Origin: an uncultured Tenacibaculum sp.
GTDB lineage: Bacteria; Bacteroidota; Bacteroidia; Flavobacteriales; Flavobacteriaceae
Length of the DNA: 64,000 bases
Direction: 5' to 3'
Assembly: GCF_947502995.1 (NCBI RefSeq)
Contig: NZ_CANNBW010000013.1
Coordinates: forward strand, 62,001 to 126,000
Shown: positions 1-9,527 of the stretch, one piece after another
Position numbering within the stretch: position 1 is the stretch's first letter
Layout of the letters: the number at the start of each line of letters is the position of its first letter
Notes under the pieces: generated by a model
What the model saw: only the letters and a program-made list of their open reading frames with translations
What the model was told of the DNA's origin: nothing
Database searches by the model: none
Translations under genes and position numbers: made by a program

Positions 1-32
1 AAACAAGTTTAAAATTTAGTGGTATACTTTTA

Positions 33-63
33 TTTGAAGTAGCTTTCAAATACTGTATCTTTG
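33..63 (+). promoter_or_regulatory. Promoter of lepA (Bacteroidota sigma-A type)
   Basis: TTTG at 33-36 and TATCTTTG at 56-63 are separated by 19 bases. This matches the Bacteroidota -33/-7 consensus TTTG-N19-TAnnTTTG. The expected start of transcription is near 69-70, about 20 bases before the lepA ATG. Confidence 0.65.
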
Positions 64-89
64 TCGGTCATAAGAAGTTATTAGAACGA

Positions 90-1886
90 ATGAAGAACAT
101 TAGAAACTTTTGTATTATTGCCCACATTGATCATGGTAAAAGTACACTTGCAGATCGCCTTTTAGATTTTACTCAAACAGTAACTGAACGTGAAAAGCAA
201 GATCAATTATTAGATAATATGGATTTAGAGCGTGAACGTGGAATTACCATTAAATCTCACGCAATACAAATGGATTATGTTCATGAAGGAGAACAATATA
301 TTTTAAACTTAATTGATACTCCAGGTCACGTAGATTTTTCTTATGAAGTTTCTCGATCTATTGCTGCCTGTGAAGGAGCGTTGTTAATTGTAGATGCAGC
401 TCAGAGTATTCAAGCTCAAACCATTTCTAACTTATACTTAGCATTAGAGAATGATTTAGAAATTATTCCAGTATTAAACAAAGTAGATTTACCTTCGGCT
501 AACCCGGAAGAAGTTACTGATGATATTGTTGATTTGTTAGGTTGTGATCCTGAAGATGTAATTCCAGCAAGTGGGAAAACAGGTTTTGGAGTAGATAAAA
601 TTTTAGAAGCAATTATCGATAGAATTCCTGCGCCTAAAGGAAATCCAAACGCACCTTTAAAAGCTTTAATTTTTGATAGTGTTTATAATTCTTATCGTGG
701 AATTGAAACGTATTTTAGAATTATTGATGGTTCTATTAAAAAGAATCAGAAGATTAAATTCATGGCTACTGGAAATGACTATTTTGCAGATGAAGTAGGT
801 ACGTTAAAGTTAAATCAAGAGCCTAAAAAAGAAATAAAAACTGGAGATGTTGGATATTTAATTACTGGTATTAAAACTGCGAAAGAAGTAAAAGTAGGAG
901 ATACAATTACAGATTTTGCTAATCCGACTACAGATACTATTGAAGGTTTTGAAGATGTAAAGCCAATGGTATTTGCGGGTATTTACCCTGTAGATACTGA
1001 AGATTATGAAGAACTTCGTAATTCTATGGAGAAGTTACAATTAAATGACGCTTCTTTAGTATTTCAACCAGAAAGTTCAGCCGCTTTAGGTTTTGGTTTC
1101 CGATGTGGATTCTTAGGAATGTTACACATGGAAATTATTCAAGAACGTTTGGAACGTGAGTTCAATATGACTGTGATTACTACGGTTCCTAACGTGTCTT
1201 ATCATGCATACACAAAGAAAGAACCAGATGAGATTATTGTTGTAAATAATCCTTCTGATTTACCCGATCCATCAAAATTAGAAAGAGTAGAAGAGCCTTT
1301 TATTAAAGCTTCAATTATTACTAAAGCAGATTTTGTTGGTCAGGTAATGAGTTTATGTATAGAAAAACGTGGGCAAATTATTAATCAAACTTATTTAACT
1401 CCGGAACGTGTTGAGTTAATTTTTGAAATGCCATTAGCAGAAATTGTATTCGATTTTTACGATCGCTTAAAAACAGTTTCAAAAGGTTACGCTTCTTTCG
1501 ATTACCATCCAATTGGAATGAAAAAATCGAAATTAGTACGTGTAGATATGTTATTAAACGGACAATCGGTTGATGCACTTTCTTCTTTATTACATGATAG
1601 TAATGCTTATTCTATTGGTAAAAGAATTTGTGAGAAATTAAAAGAATTAATTCCTCGTCAACAGTTCGATATTCCAATTCAGGCAGCAATTGGAGCTAAA
1701 ATTATTGCTCGTGAAACTGTAAAAGCCTTACGTAAAGATGTAACTGCTAAATGTTATGGAGGAGATATTTCTCGTAAACGTAAACTTTTAGAGAAGCAGA
1801 AGAAAGGTAAGAAGCGTATGCGTCAGGTTGGAAATGTAGAAATTCCACAACAAGCGTTTATGGCTGTTTTAAAATTAAATGATTAG
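90..1886 (+). CDS. lepA: Elongation factor 4 (LepA), ribosome back-translocating GTPase
   Basis: This is a translational GTPase that acts on the ribosome in the cytoplasm, promotes back-translocation of stalled ribosomes and aids 30S biogenesis. The N-terminal G domain shows AHIDHGKST (residues 11-19), the DTPGH switch near residue 77 and NKVD near residue 130. EF-G-like domains II, III and V follow. The C-terminal LepA-specific domain carries the conserved stretch around [16 protein letters not shown]. The length of 598 residues is the family norm. The ATG at 90 lies just behind a good promoter. The next gene starts 44 bases downstream and may be cotranscribed. Confidence 0.97.
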   Translation: MKNIRNFCIIAHIDHGKSTLADRLLDFTQTVTEREKQDQLLDNMDLERERGITIKSHAIQMDYVHEGEQYILNLIDTPGHVDFSYEVSRSIAACEGALLIVDAAQSIQAQTISNLYLALENDLEIIPVLNKVDLPSANPEEVTDDIVDLLGCDPEDVIPASGKTGFGVDKILEAIIDRIPAPKGNPNAPLKALIFDSVYNSYRGIETYFRIIDGSIKKNQKIKFMATGNDYFADEVGTLKLNQEPKKEIKTGDVGYLITGIKTAKEVKVGDTITDFANPTTDTIEGFEDVKPMVFAGIYPVDTEDYEELRNSMEKLQLNDASLVFQPESSAALGFGFRCGFLGMLHMEIIQERLEREFNMTVITTVPNVSYHAYTKKEPDEIIVVNNPSDLPDPSKLERVEEPFIKASIITKADFVGQVMSLCIEKRGQIINQTYLTPERVELIFEMPLAEIVFDFYDRLKTVSKGYASFDYHPIGMKKSKLVRVDMLLNGQSVDALSSLLHDSNAYSIGKRICEKLKELIPRQQFDIPIQAAIGAKIIARETVKALRKDVTAKCYGGDISRKRKLLEKQKKGKKRMRQVGNVEIPQQAFMAVLKLND

Positions 1887-1930
1887 TATTAAAATACTAT
1901 CTTAGATAAAAATTTAAATAAAAAAATAAT

Positions 1931-2650
1931 ATGGAAAATTCATTCAATTCTTTTGATAACCTATCAAATAGAGTTTTAGTTGCCCAATCTACAGAAGTAG
2001 AACGCGTTGCATTTTATAAGAAAACTTATGCTCATGTAGCAGGAGGAGTATTACTATTCATTTTATTTGAATATGTATTATTACAAAGTGAAGCAGTTGT
2101 TACTTTCATGATGTCAATGATGCAAGGTTATAAAATGTTATTACTCTTAGGTGGTTTTATGTTAATTACAAATTATGCTGAAAGTACTGCGTTAAGAACT
2201 ACAGATAAGAATTTACAATATATGGCTTATGCTGGATATGTTTTTGCAGAAGCGTTGTTTTTTGTACCATTAGTTTACATGGCAGTGATTTATACTCAAG
2301 GTTTTGATGTGCTTCAACAAGCAGGAATTGTAACATTAACTTTATTTGCTGGTTTATCTGCTGTAGTAATATTAACTAAAAAAGATTTCTCTTTTTTAAG
2401 ATCTGCTTTAACAATTGGTTTCTTTATTGCCATTGGTTTGGTTTTAGCTGGAGTTTTATTCGGATTTAACTTAGGTTTATGGTTTTCAGTAGGTATGTGT
2501 GCTCTAGCTGGTGGATCAATTTTATATCAAACATCTAACTTAGTTCATAGGTTTACAACAGAAGATTATATTCCGGCTGCAATTGGTTTATTTGCATCGC
2601 TAATGTTATTATTCTGGTATGTATTAAGAATTTTTATGAGTAGAGATTAA
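1931..2650 (+). CDS. Bax inhibitor-1/YccA family membrane protein
   Basis: This 239-residue protein is almost wholly hydrophobic after a soluble N-terminus of about 35 residues. About seven membrane segments are visible between residues 33 and 235. Length and pattern resemble the Bax inhibitor-1/YccA (UPF0005) family, whose members form pH-sensitive cation (Ca2+) leak channels or interact with FtsH. The family is assigned from overall pattern, since there is no single diagnostic motif. It follows lepA by 44 bases with no terminator between, and a strong terminator follows it, so the two probably form one transcript. Confidence 0.7.
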   Translation: MENSFNSFDNLSNRVLVAQSTEVERVAFYKKTYAHVAGGVLLFILFEYVLLQSEAVVTFMMSMMQGYKMLLLLGGFMLITNYAESTALRTTDKNLQYMAYAGYVFAEALFFVPLVYMAVIYTQGFDVLQQAGIVTLTLFAGLSAVVILTKKDFSFLRSALTIGFFIAIGLVLAGVLFGFNLGLWFSVGMCALAGGSILYQTSNLVHRFTTEDYIPAAIGLFASLMLLFWYVLRIFMSRD

Positions 2651-2671
2651 TTATAAAAATTAATATATTTT

Positions 2672-2706
2672 AAAAAAGCTCGTCTAATTTTAGACGAGCT
2701 TTTTTA
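2672..2706 (+). terminator. Intrinsic terminator after the BI-1/YccA gene
   Basis: AAAAAAGCTCGTCTAA pairs with its reverse complement across a tiny loop and is followed by a T run. The hairpin lies 22 bases beyond the stop codon. Confidence 0.9.
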
Positions 2707-2736
2707 TCTTTATACTATAAGTTAAATAGTTAAAAC

Positions 2737-3387
2737 TTGATTGCAGAAGCTCTAGATAATTACTTTCCAGAATTGACTAAAATGCCAAATTTAAAAAATG
2801 AATTGATTGCAATAAGCTCAATTGTTGATATGGAGGCAGGAACTGTTATTTTAAAACAAGGAGATTACGTAAAGTCAATTCCACTGTTAATTTCTGGACT
2901 AGCAAAGGTGTTTAAAGAGGAGTCAGTTAACGGAAATGAGGTGTTGTTATATTATATAAAGCCAGGAAAGAGTTGTGTTATGTCTGTTATCACTTTAATT
3001 AAACAACAAAAAAGTAGTGTTAAGGCAATTTTAGAAGAAGATTCTAAAATAGTATTGATTCCAGCAAATAAAGCGTTTGAAATTGCTAAAAAATATCCAA
3101 AATGGAATGAATTCATCTATGACTTATTTGATTTAAAATTTGATGAATTGCTTAATATTATTGAGATTTTAACTTTTTCTAATAAAAATGTACGCTTATT
3201 AGAGTATTTAAAGAAAGAAACTTCTCTTAAAAAAAATAATACATTACAAACGACACATCAACAAATTGCTTACGAATTAGGTTCTTCTAGAGAAGTTATC
3301 TCTAGATTGTTGAAAAAATTAGAGGTTGATGGTTTGGTGAAATTAGGGCAAGGTAAAGTAACTCTTATCAACGAAAGCTTTAACTAA
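2737..3387 (+). CDS. Crp/Fnr family transcriptional regulator
   Basis: This is a cytoplasmic one-component regulator of 216 residues. A cyclic-nucleotide-binding-like beta-roll spans about residues 30-120, and a Crp-type winged helix-turn-helix lies at about 160-212, with the recognition region around YELGSSREVISRLLKKLE. There is no Cys cluster for an Fnr iron-sulfur centre, so the signal is unknown. The reading frame opens with TTG at 2737, directly after an in-frame TAA at 2731. The next ATG (2782) would remove 15 N-terminal residues, so the exact start is uncertain. The gene downstream is a DUF2892 protein behind a Crp/Fnr-like box, a likely target. Confidence 0.88.
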   Translation: MIAEALDNYFPELTKMPNLKNELIAISSIVDMEAGTVILKQGDYVKSIPLLISGLAKVFKEESVNGNEVLLYYIKPGKSCVMSVITLIKQQKSSVKAILEEDSKIVLIPANKAFEIAKKYPKWNEFIYDLFDLKFDELLNIIEILTFSNKNVRLLEYLKKETSLKKNNTLQTTHQQIAYELGSSREVISRLLKKLEVDGLVKLGQGKVTLINESFN

Positions 3388-3428
3388 AATCTTCCTTTTT
3401 TAAACTTCCTGAAATATAATATAGTCTT

Positions 3429-3472
3429 GTAACAAATGTCACTGCATAAATCATTCATGGAAATTATTTTTG
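3429..3472 (+). promoter_or_regulatory. Putative Crp/Fnr operator and -7 element before the DUF2892 gene
   Basis: GTAAC-AAAT-GTCAC at 3429-3442 is an imperfect inverted repeat close to the GTAAC-N4-GTTAC form reported for HcpR-type Crp/Fnr regulators. A TATTTTTG -7 element at 3465-3472 places the operator centre about 44 bases before the expected transcription start, a typical activator position. There is no TTG at -33, consistent with an activated promoter. The regulatory link is inferred. Confidence 0.4.
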
Positions 3473-3500
3473 ATTTATAAAATTCATAAAGACATTAAAC

Positions 3501-3710
3501 ATGAAAAAAAATATGGGCGGTATCGACCGCATAGTTAGAATCTTTTTAGTACTTGTAATAGCAGGATTATTTTGGAAAGGAATTATTGTAGGTACCTTAG
3601 CTTATGTTTTACTTTCTTTGGCAATTGTTTTATTGCTCACTAGTTTTGTTAATTTTTGTCCTTTATACAAATTAATAGGACTGAATACTCTTAAAAAAAG
3701 TAATAAATAA
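3501..3710 (+). CDS. DUF2892 (YgaP-type) small inner-membrane protein
   Basis: This 69-residue protein has two membrane helices (about 11-30 and 33-52). It carries the DUF2892 features GGIDRIVRI at the N-terminus and FVNFCPLYKLIGLNT near the C-terminus. The family occurs alone or fused to rhodanese domains, and its role is poorly defined but often tied to sulfur or stress regulons. It lies 113 bases after a Crp/Fnr regulator with its own putative operator, so control by that regulator is likely. Confidence 0.82.
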   Translation: MKKNMGGIDRIVRIFLVLVIAGLFWKGIIVGTLAYVLLSLAIVLLLTSFVNFCPLYKLIGLNTLKKSNK

Positions 3711-3760
3711 AATCTAACCTAATTTAACGTTAGTTTGATACAAGAATTTAACATGATTAA

Positions 3761-3850
3761 AATTGTCAATTCGAGTGATTTTCAATAGAAAGTTGTGCCG
3801 AGAAAGACAATTTTGATTACTAAAAGATTGTTGTCGAGATAAAATTCTTT
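3761..3850. repeat. Possible remnant of a dispersed flavobacterial intergenic repeat
   Basis: The non-coding stretch starting AATTGTCAATTCGAGTG, with two later CGAGA-type segments, resembles dispersed imperfect palindromes (TCATTTCGAGTG type) that I recall from flavobacterial intergenic regions. Only one copy occurs here, so the repeat character cannot be proven from the window. Confidence 0.22.
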
Positions 3851-3913
3851 TCCAGAATTCCATTCGAACTCAAATGAGTTAAATTATAACTTTAATTATT
3901 TTATTGCTTACCT

Positions 3914-3951
3914 AAAAAAACACATTTTTAATGATTTTGAAAATGTGTTTT
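3914..3951 (-). terminator. Intrinsic terminator of the LytTR regulator gene
   Basis: A perfect 12-bp stem (AAAACACATTTT and its complement, 3917-3928 with 3940-3951) is followed on the minus strand by a U run from the A tract at 3914-3920. The stem begins inside the stop codon of the upstream gene. Confidence 0.8.
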
Positions 3952-4714
3952 AACTCTCCAACCATTTTCTAAATTCAGATGTGGTTGCTGTGCTTGTCAT
4001 AGGTTTTTCTTTGCAACCAGTAACTGTAAGTAGTAATCTATTTTTAAAATGATTTTCAATATTTTCAATGTAATCAATACTTATAATCTCACTTCTATTA
4101 ATCTTAAAAAATTTGTTTGGGTTTAGTTGTTTGAAAATAGAGCTTAAGTTCTGAGAAATCGTATGACGTTTACCGTTAGTATCTGTAGCAATACAAAAAT
4201 CACCCGAAGCTTCTATTAATGTAATTTCATTAACATTTAAAAGCTGAATTCCTGTACTTTTCTTTATAACAAATCGCTTTTTATAATTGGTTTCTTCTTC
4301 TTTTAAAGCCGACTTTAGTTCAGTAATAATTTTGGTGTCTAAATTATTATAATCTCCCTTTTGAAATAATGCTTTATACTTTTCAATAGCTTTATTGAAG
4401 TCAAGTTTTGTATACGGTTTTAAAATATAGGCAATTCCGTTTGTGTTGAAAGCTTTAAACAAATATTCATCATGAGCAGAACAAAATATAATTGGAGCTT
4501 CTAAATTAACTTCATCAAATAAATCGAATGAAATTCCATCTAACAATTGAATATCCGATAAAATAAAATCATAAGAATTTTGGAGCAACATTGTTCTTCC
4601 GTCTTTTATAGATCTAGCCCAATCGTGTTGTACTTCAATTTCAAAAAAGTCATTTAAATAATTTAATAGCTTTTTATATGCAGGAACTTCGTCTTCTAAA
4701 ATTAAAATTTTCAT
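3950..4714 (-). CDS. LytTR family response regulator
   Basis: This is a DNA-binding response regulator of 254 residues. The receiver domain (1-125) has the acidic pair E7/D8, the phospho-acceptor Asp54 in ILSDIQL, Ser in FCSAH and Lys in YILKPY. A linker leads to a LytTR domain (about 148-252), with ASGDFCIA and the FFKINRSEIISIDYIENI stretch typical of the fold. It starts 10 bases after the histidine kinase gene, its evident partner. LytTR regulators usually bind pairs of short direct repeats; the target here is unknown but may be the adjacent barrel/protease genes. Confidence 0.93.
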   Translation of the reverse strand: MKILILEDEVPAYKKLLNYLNDFFEIEVQHDWARSIKDGRTMLLQNSYDFILSDIQLLDGISFDLFDEVNLEAPIIFCSAHDEYLFKAFNTNGIAYILKPYTKLDFNKAIEKYKALFQKGDYNNLDTKIITELKSALKEEETNYKKRFVIKKSTGIQLLNVNEITLIEASGDFCIATDTNGKRHTISQNLSSIFKQLNPNKFFKINRSEIISIDYIENIENHFKNRLLLTVTGCKEKPMTSTATTSEFRKWLES

Positions 4715-4724
4715 AAGCGGTATT

Positions 4725-5732
4725 TTATTCAGATAGTTTAATGATAGGAATAGAAACTTTAAAGTTATGATCTGTATTTATAATAGTAATTTCTTGATCG
4801 GATAATAATTGATATCTCGTTTTTAAATTATCTAATCCGGTTCCTAGTGAATCGTTTTTTACTTTAAAATTCGATTTTGTATTTACTACAGTTAAACGAT
4901 TTTTATCAATAGTTATTGATGCTCGAATTGGTTGTTGTCCGCCGGGTTTATTATGTTTTACTACATTTTCTAATAATGTTTGAATAGCACCTGTTGGAAT
5001 AAATGAATCTTTAAGGCTTACATTTTTAATGACTTCAAAATCATAATCATACTCGAATCTTGTTTTTATTAAGAAGATATAATTTTCTGCAAATTGTATT
5101 TCTTTAGAAAGTTCCATAACCTCAGAATCTTTAGTTTGAATGAGGTAACGATATATTAAAGACAAACGATTAATATATTCTTTTGCTTTTTCAGAATCTG
5201 TATCAATTAAGCTATCTAAAGTGTTTAGGTTATTAAATAAAAAATGAGGATCGATTTGAGAGCGTAATAACTTTAATTCGTTTTCTTTTTGTTGTTTTTC
5301 AACTTTTAAAAATTGAGTTTGTCCTTCATAGAATTTCTTGATTAATAAAATTCCTAAAGGAAAACCAATCATGTCTGTTGCATCATATAAACCAGCTTGA
5401 AGGAATAGAAGAAAATTAGGAAAATCACTCCAACTTCTTCCTGCGGTTACAAAACCTACGAGTCTATCTAAACACCCAATAGTAGTTAATACAACCAAAC
5501 TAACAAAAAAGAAAGTTGTGTATTTCTTTGTGTTAATTAAGTATCTAGGAATAATAAAATACAAGAAAATTAAGATAAGTATAATGGAAGAAACCGTATT
5601 TAAAGGTAAATCAATAATGTATTCAATAAGTTTATTTTCACTTCTATAATAATCTATTCCATTTAAAATGGTTGTAGCTCCGTATAACAAAGCGAGTAGT
5701 ATCCAGTCAGATTTATTAAGTTTGGTATTCAT
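4725..5732 (-). CDS. LytS-like sensor histidine kinase (His_kinase PF06580 type)
   Basis: This membrane sensor kinase has 335 residues. Four hydrophobic segments lie in the first ~150 residues with no extracytoplasmic domain. A short coiled coil (QQKENELKLL) leads into the dimerisation/phospho-acceptor motif SQIDPHFLFNNLNTLDSL. The ATP-binding region follows, with LLENVVKHNKPGG (N box) and GTGLDNLKTRY (G box). The frame opens upstream with a TTG (5762), but the ATG at 5732 gives the usual soluble N-terminus before the first helix and is preferred. It is the first gene of a two-gene unit with the LytTR regulator. Confidence 0.9.
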   Translation of the reverse strand: MNTKLNKSDWILLALLYGATTILNGIDYYRSENKLIEYIIDLPLNTVSSIILILIFLYFIIPRYLINTKKYTTFFFVSLVVLTTIGCLDRLVGFVTAGRSWSDFPNFLLFLQAGLYDATDMIGFPLGILLIKKFYEGQTQFLKVEKQQKENELKLLRSQIDPHFLFNNLNTLDSLIDTDSEKAKEYINRLSLIYRYLIQTKDSEVMELSKEIQFAENYIFLIKTRFEYDYDFEVIKNVSLKDSFIPTGAIQTLLENVVKHNKPGGQQPIRASITIDKNRLTVVNTKSNFKVKNDSLGTGLDNLKTRYQLLSDQEITIINTDHNFKVSIPIIKLSE

Positions 5733-5952
5733 GTGATTTTTGTTGAAAATAAAATCAAACAATATGCTATAGAAAAATTAAATATACACAGATTAATTGG
5801 CTTGAGATAAAACCAAAAGCAATAGCATTATCATCCACGATAATAAATTATAGTATGATGTTTAATTGAATGATTAGCGTTAGGAGATTGTAAAGTAAAA
5901 TTAGGGCTAGAACTTTTAAGTAAAAGCCCCAATAACTATAATTGTTGTTGGT

Positions 5953-6735
5953 CTATTTTGTTATAGCAAGCTCATTTGGAATGTGTTTTTTCATAATATA
6001 CATTCCATAAAATAAACAAGGTAATGTAATAATAACTGTGAAAATAGCTCCAGTTAAATCTGTTTCATTGATGCCTTCTGGTTTAAAATTCACGCCAATA
6101 TCGTCAAGTTTTGCAGCAAAATCGATAAGTATATGAATTATAATTAACGGATAAATTCTTTTGGTTACTATTAATAAAGCTCCAAACATGACTCCAATAA
6201 AGGTTGCAAAGAAGAATTGTGAAATTTCGCCGTAAACTCCTTTATCGAATTTTATAAAGTGTAGTAATCCAAAAATAGTAGCTGCTATAAGAACAGATTT
6301 AATTATTGATTTTTTTGAATAGCCAAAGTACTTTATCAGAAGAGGTATTAAGACACTTCTTAAACTTAATTCTTCAGCAATACCAATACTTAAACAGTAA
6401 GTTAATAAGACAATTAAGTTAGTGGTTGTAAAATTCGGAATATCATCAGCAAACAGTAAATTTAATCCAACGATATAAACTAATGGGAAAATTAATAATA
6501 ATTTTTTCTCGATTTTAACCGGTTTGATACCACTAAATTTAACTAAATCTAGTTTCTTAACTATTAAGATTGAAATTATACCTAGTATAATGTTACTTAT
6601 TGTTTTTGTTACTAAAACAATATTATAGTTTTCAACATTATGAAAAATCAAATAACTCTTTATGTTGACGTTAATAATAGATTTTATTAAGATTAAGATG
6701 ATAAATAAAATTGTGTATTGTAATGTCTTTTTCAT
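5953..6735 (-). CDS. CPBP family intramembrane metalloprotease
   Basis: This integral membrane protein has 260 residues and about eight hydrophobic segments. It carries the three CPBP (Abi/CAAX-like, PF02517) motifs: EELSLRS with the EExxxR signature at about residue 121, FGLLHF with a catalytic-site His, and IIIHILIDF with the second His. Members are glutamate-type or metal-dependent intramembrane proteases, and in bacteria they are often tied to peptide export or self-immunity. It starts 5 bases after the outer-membrane barrel gene and is surely cotranscribed with it. Confidence 0.85.
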   Translation of the reverse strand: MKKTLQYTILFIILILIKSIINVNIKSYLIFHNVENYNIVLVTKTISNIILGIISILIVKKLDLVKFSGIKPVKIEKKLLLIFPLVYIVGLNLLFADDIPNFTTTNLIVLLTYCLSIGIAEELSLRSVLIPLLIKYFGYSKKSIIKSVLIAATIFGLLHFIKFDKGVYGEISQFFFATFIGVMFGALLIVTKRIYPLIIIHILIDFAAKLDDIGVNFKPEGINETDLTGAIFTVIITLPCLFYGMYIMKKHIPNELAITK

Positions 6736-6740
6736 AGCAA

Positions 6741-9122
6741 TTAGTTGTTGTTATCTATTCTATTTTGTTCTTCTTCAGATGCATTTCTTTTTGCTTTTTT
6801 CTTTCCGAATCTAGATCCGAAACTATATGTTAATCGTAGTTGAACATTTTGACGAGATCCGTTACTTTCAATATTAGCATCAATATTATCGTAATTCACA
6901 GTACCAACAAAACCTCTGTTCAATACTTTGTTAATTCCTAAGTTAACTTTTAACTTGTCATCTAAGAACTTTTTACCAAAAGAGAAACTTAAATCCCCGA
7001 TCCAACCAGCATCAATTTGTCCTTCTAAAGCTCCAGTACCAAAGTAACTAGACATTTCCGCATTAATATCCCAAGGTAATTTATAACTAGCTTGTGTGTA
7101 CCAACCTAAATTCCATTTTGATAAAAATAAGTTCGGACTTAATTCATTTGATTCAAATTTGTTATAATCTACAATGAAACCTGTAAATCCATCAAGATTT
7201 TCAATAAAGCTTAGAGGTCCGAATAATCTGAAGTTCCAGTTTTGTCTATCTTGAAGATTAATGGTTGTTCTAGAAATTTGGGCTGTTGCATCATCTTGTG
7301 AGATAAATAAGAATAAATCGTCACTAGTTTCACTATAACTTACGGTAAAAAAAGGTTGATTATCAAAAGTTAAATTAAACTGTAAGTTATTTGTAAATGC
7401 TGGTTTTAAAGCTGGGTTACCAACTTCAGAAGTTAAAGGATCATAAAGAGTAACAAAAGAATTTAAACTATTATAGTTTGGTCTTCTAATTCTATAACTA
7501 TATGCAACATTTGCTCCTAACTTTTCGGTAAGTTTTTTGCTTAAAGAAGCACTTGGGAAAAGTTGAGAAATAATTCGAGTTCTAGTTTCATCAGTTGATG
7601 TAGATGTTCCTCTAGTATCACTGTTTTCGTATCGAACACCTGCAGATAAAGACCAATCACTCCATTTATAATTTACTTTTGTGTATAGTGCAAAAATTCT
7701 TTCATCGATAATAAAACGATTACTATCATCAGCCTGAAAATCGAAATCACCATTAGTGTTTTGAGTGAATAACTTTAGGTCGCTATCTGTATCTACATGA
7801 GAAAATTTAGAACCAAAACTAACTTTAAAATCATCTGTAATATTTTTGTTATAATCTGCTTTTATTGTTCTAATAGTATATTTACCATCTTGCAAATATC
7901 TTTGGTTTACAAAAGGAACAGTATTACCGTTAACAGCATCGATTGTATTTGTGTTTTCATTTACAAAATTTACATAATTAAAATCTAAAATGAATTTATC
8001 GTTATCTGATTTAAACTCATAATACGGATTAATACTGAATGTATTTCGTTCTCTATCAAAAGAGTTTTCAGTTACAAAACGTTCAATGTTAGTTGTAGAA
8101 CGAACTTCAGTATTACTGCTACCTATTCTGTCAGACATTGTGTTGTTATATCGAGTACTAAAACCAATGGTATTTTTATCATTAATGTAATAATCAATAC
8201 TACCAGATAGCCAAGTGTTTTTTGGATCAAAAGGTTCTATAGTTGCTTGGTCATAAGTAACTGTTTCATTTGTGCCTGGATCTACAACTCTACGGTTAAT
8301 AAAAAGATCGTTTCTCCATGTTGGTGCAGAATATCCTGTACTTAATTGCCAATTTAATTTGTTTTTATAACTAGCAATAGAAGCATTAGCACCGTATTCA
8401 ATTCCTTCATCTTCACCAACCCAAACTCCAACAGATCCATGAGTTCCTAAACGAACATTCTTTTTTAAGATGATATTTATAATTGGTCCAGAGCCTTCTG
8501 CATCAAATTCAGCACCAGGTTGTTCTATTAATTCTACTTTAGCGATATTATCGGCAGGTAAGTTTTGTAATAAAGTTTCTACATCCATATAGTCAGTAGT
8601 TTTTCCATTAATCAAAATTCTTATGTCCGATCGCCCAGCAAAATTAATTCCATTATTGGTTACAATAACTCCTGGCACTCTTTTTACGACATCTTGTAAG
8701 TTACTATTTAGCATTTCAGATTTTTCTAAATCTAAAACTAGTTTTTCAGCTGTTTGCCTAATTACTGGTCTTTTACTTTTTATAACAACTTCATCAAGAG
8801 ACTCATTTTCTTCTTCTAAAGTAAAATTGAAAGTTTTATTACTGTTTAATTCAAAAGTTTTAAGATTTTTAGTTTTAAAACCTAGCATTGATATTTCAAT
8901 AGTGTATGTTCCCTTTTTTACTTTATCAAAAATGTAATTTCCATTATCATCTGAAACCATACCTTTTGGTAGTGCTTCTTTTTCGTTGCTTAAAAGAATC
9001 ACATTAGCAAATGGTAAAGGTTGGTTTTGTTTATCTGTTATTTTTCCATTGATAGAAAACTGAGCTGATAGGTTATAAATACCAATAAGAAAGAAGAATA
9101 GTAGTTGTTTAAATAATTTCAT
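6741..9122 (-). CDS. TonB-dependent-receptor-like outer-membrane beta-barrel protein (OMP_b-brl_3 type)
   Basis: An outer-membrane barrel of about 793 residues. After a signal peptide ending near YNLSAQ there is a carboxypeptidase-regulatory-like Ig domain (ITDKQNQPLPFANVIL, then GNYIFDKVKKGTYTIEISMLGF). A plug domain follows (SEMLNSNLQDVVKRVPGV, then VELIEQPGAEFDAEGSGPIINI), and then a long beta-barrel rich in aromatic and Asn residues. The plug plus PF14905-like barrel suggests uptake or export of a peptide or small ligand, but the substrate is unknown. The ATG at 9122 is chosen over the one at 9149 because the signal peptide starts there. It leads a minus-strand unit with the CPBP protease. 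Confidence 0.88.
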   Translation of the reverse strand: MKLFKQLLFFFLIGIYNLSAQFSINGKITDKQNQPLPFANVILLSNEKEALPKGMVSDDNGNYIFDKVKKGTYTIEISMLGFKTKNLKTFELNSNKTFNFTLEEENESLDEVVIKSKRPVIRQTAEKLVLDLEKSEMLNSNLQDVVKRVPGVIVTNNGINFAGRSDIRILINGKTTDYMDVETLLQNLPADNIAKVELIEQPGAEFDAEGSGPIINIILKKNVRLGTHGSVGVWVGEDEGIEYGANASIASYKNKLNWQLSTGYSAPTWRNDLFINRRVVDPGTNETVTYDQATIEPFDPKNTWLSGSIDYYINDKNTIGFSTRYNNTMSDRIGSSNTEVRSTTNIERFVTENSFDRERNTFSINPYYEFKSDNDKFILDFNYVNFVNENTNTIDAVNGNTVPFVNQRYLQDGKYTIRTIKADYNKNITDDFKVSFGSKFSHVDTDSDLKLFTQNTNGDFDFQADDSNRFIIDERIFALYTKVNYKWSDWSLSAGVRYENSDTRGTSTSTDETRTRIISQLFPSASLSKKLTEKLGANVAYSYRIRRPNYNSLNSFVTLYDPLTSEVGNPALKPAFTNNLQFNLTFDNQPFFTVSYSETSDDLFLFISQDDATAQISRTTINLQDRQNWNFRLFGPLSFIENLDGFTGFIVDYNKFESNELSPNLFLSKWNLGWYTQASYKLPWDINAEMSSYFGTGALEGQIDAGWIGDLSFSFGKKFLDDKLKVNLGINKVLNRGFVGTVNYDNIDANIESNGSRQNVQLRLTYSFGSRFGKKKAKRNASEEEQNRIDNNN

Positions 9123-9395
9123 AATTGAATTTTTATTTTTTAAAGACAATCCAAAATTATAATTGTTACAAAGTATATGAAATGCAAAACTGTTGAATTG
9201 GGATAAAAATAGGTTGAAACAGACTTTTATAAAGTCAATCTATATTATTCCAAATCTTTAGCTAATAATCAATAGTTTATAGGAAGTTGATGAAATAGCT
9301 TTAATATTCTGTTTAAATCGTTGTTAATAATGTAGTGATCTTGTTGATTAACATGTGTTTATAAGTGTTTTTTTATGTGAAAATCTGCATATTAG

Positions 9396-9451
9396 TTGCA
9401 ATAATTTGAATAAGAGTATGTATATTTGGTTAACCAATTTAATTAACCAAA
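9396..9451 (+). promoter_or_regulatory. Promoter candidate with overlapping inverted repeat upstream of the protease gene
   Basis: TTG (9396-9398) and TATATTTG (9421-9428) are spaced by 22 bases. The -7 element overlaps a perfect inverted repeat: TTTGGTTAA at 9425-9433 and TTAACCAAA at 9443-9451, with GGTTAACC itself palindromic. A repressor bound here would cover the start of transcription near 9435. The leader to the ATG at 9741 would be about 300 bases. Confidence 0.4.
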
Positions 9452-9527
9452 ATCCCCTATTATATGAAAACTTACTTAATTCCCTTAAAAACAATAACTA
9501 ACCATTGTAGTCCTAAATTAATAATAT

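Noticed and set aside
1884-1899. Terminator directly after lepA
   Set aside because: TAGTATT/AATACTA is a small palindrome but has no GC-rich stem or T run; read-through into the next gene is likelier.
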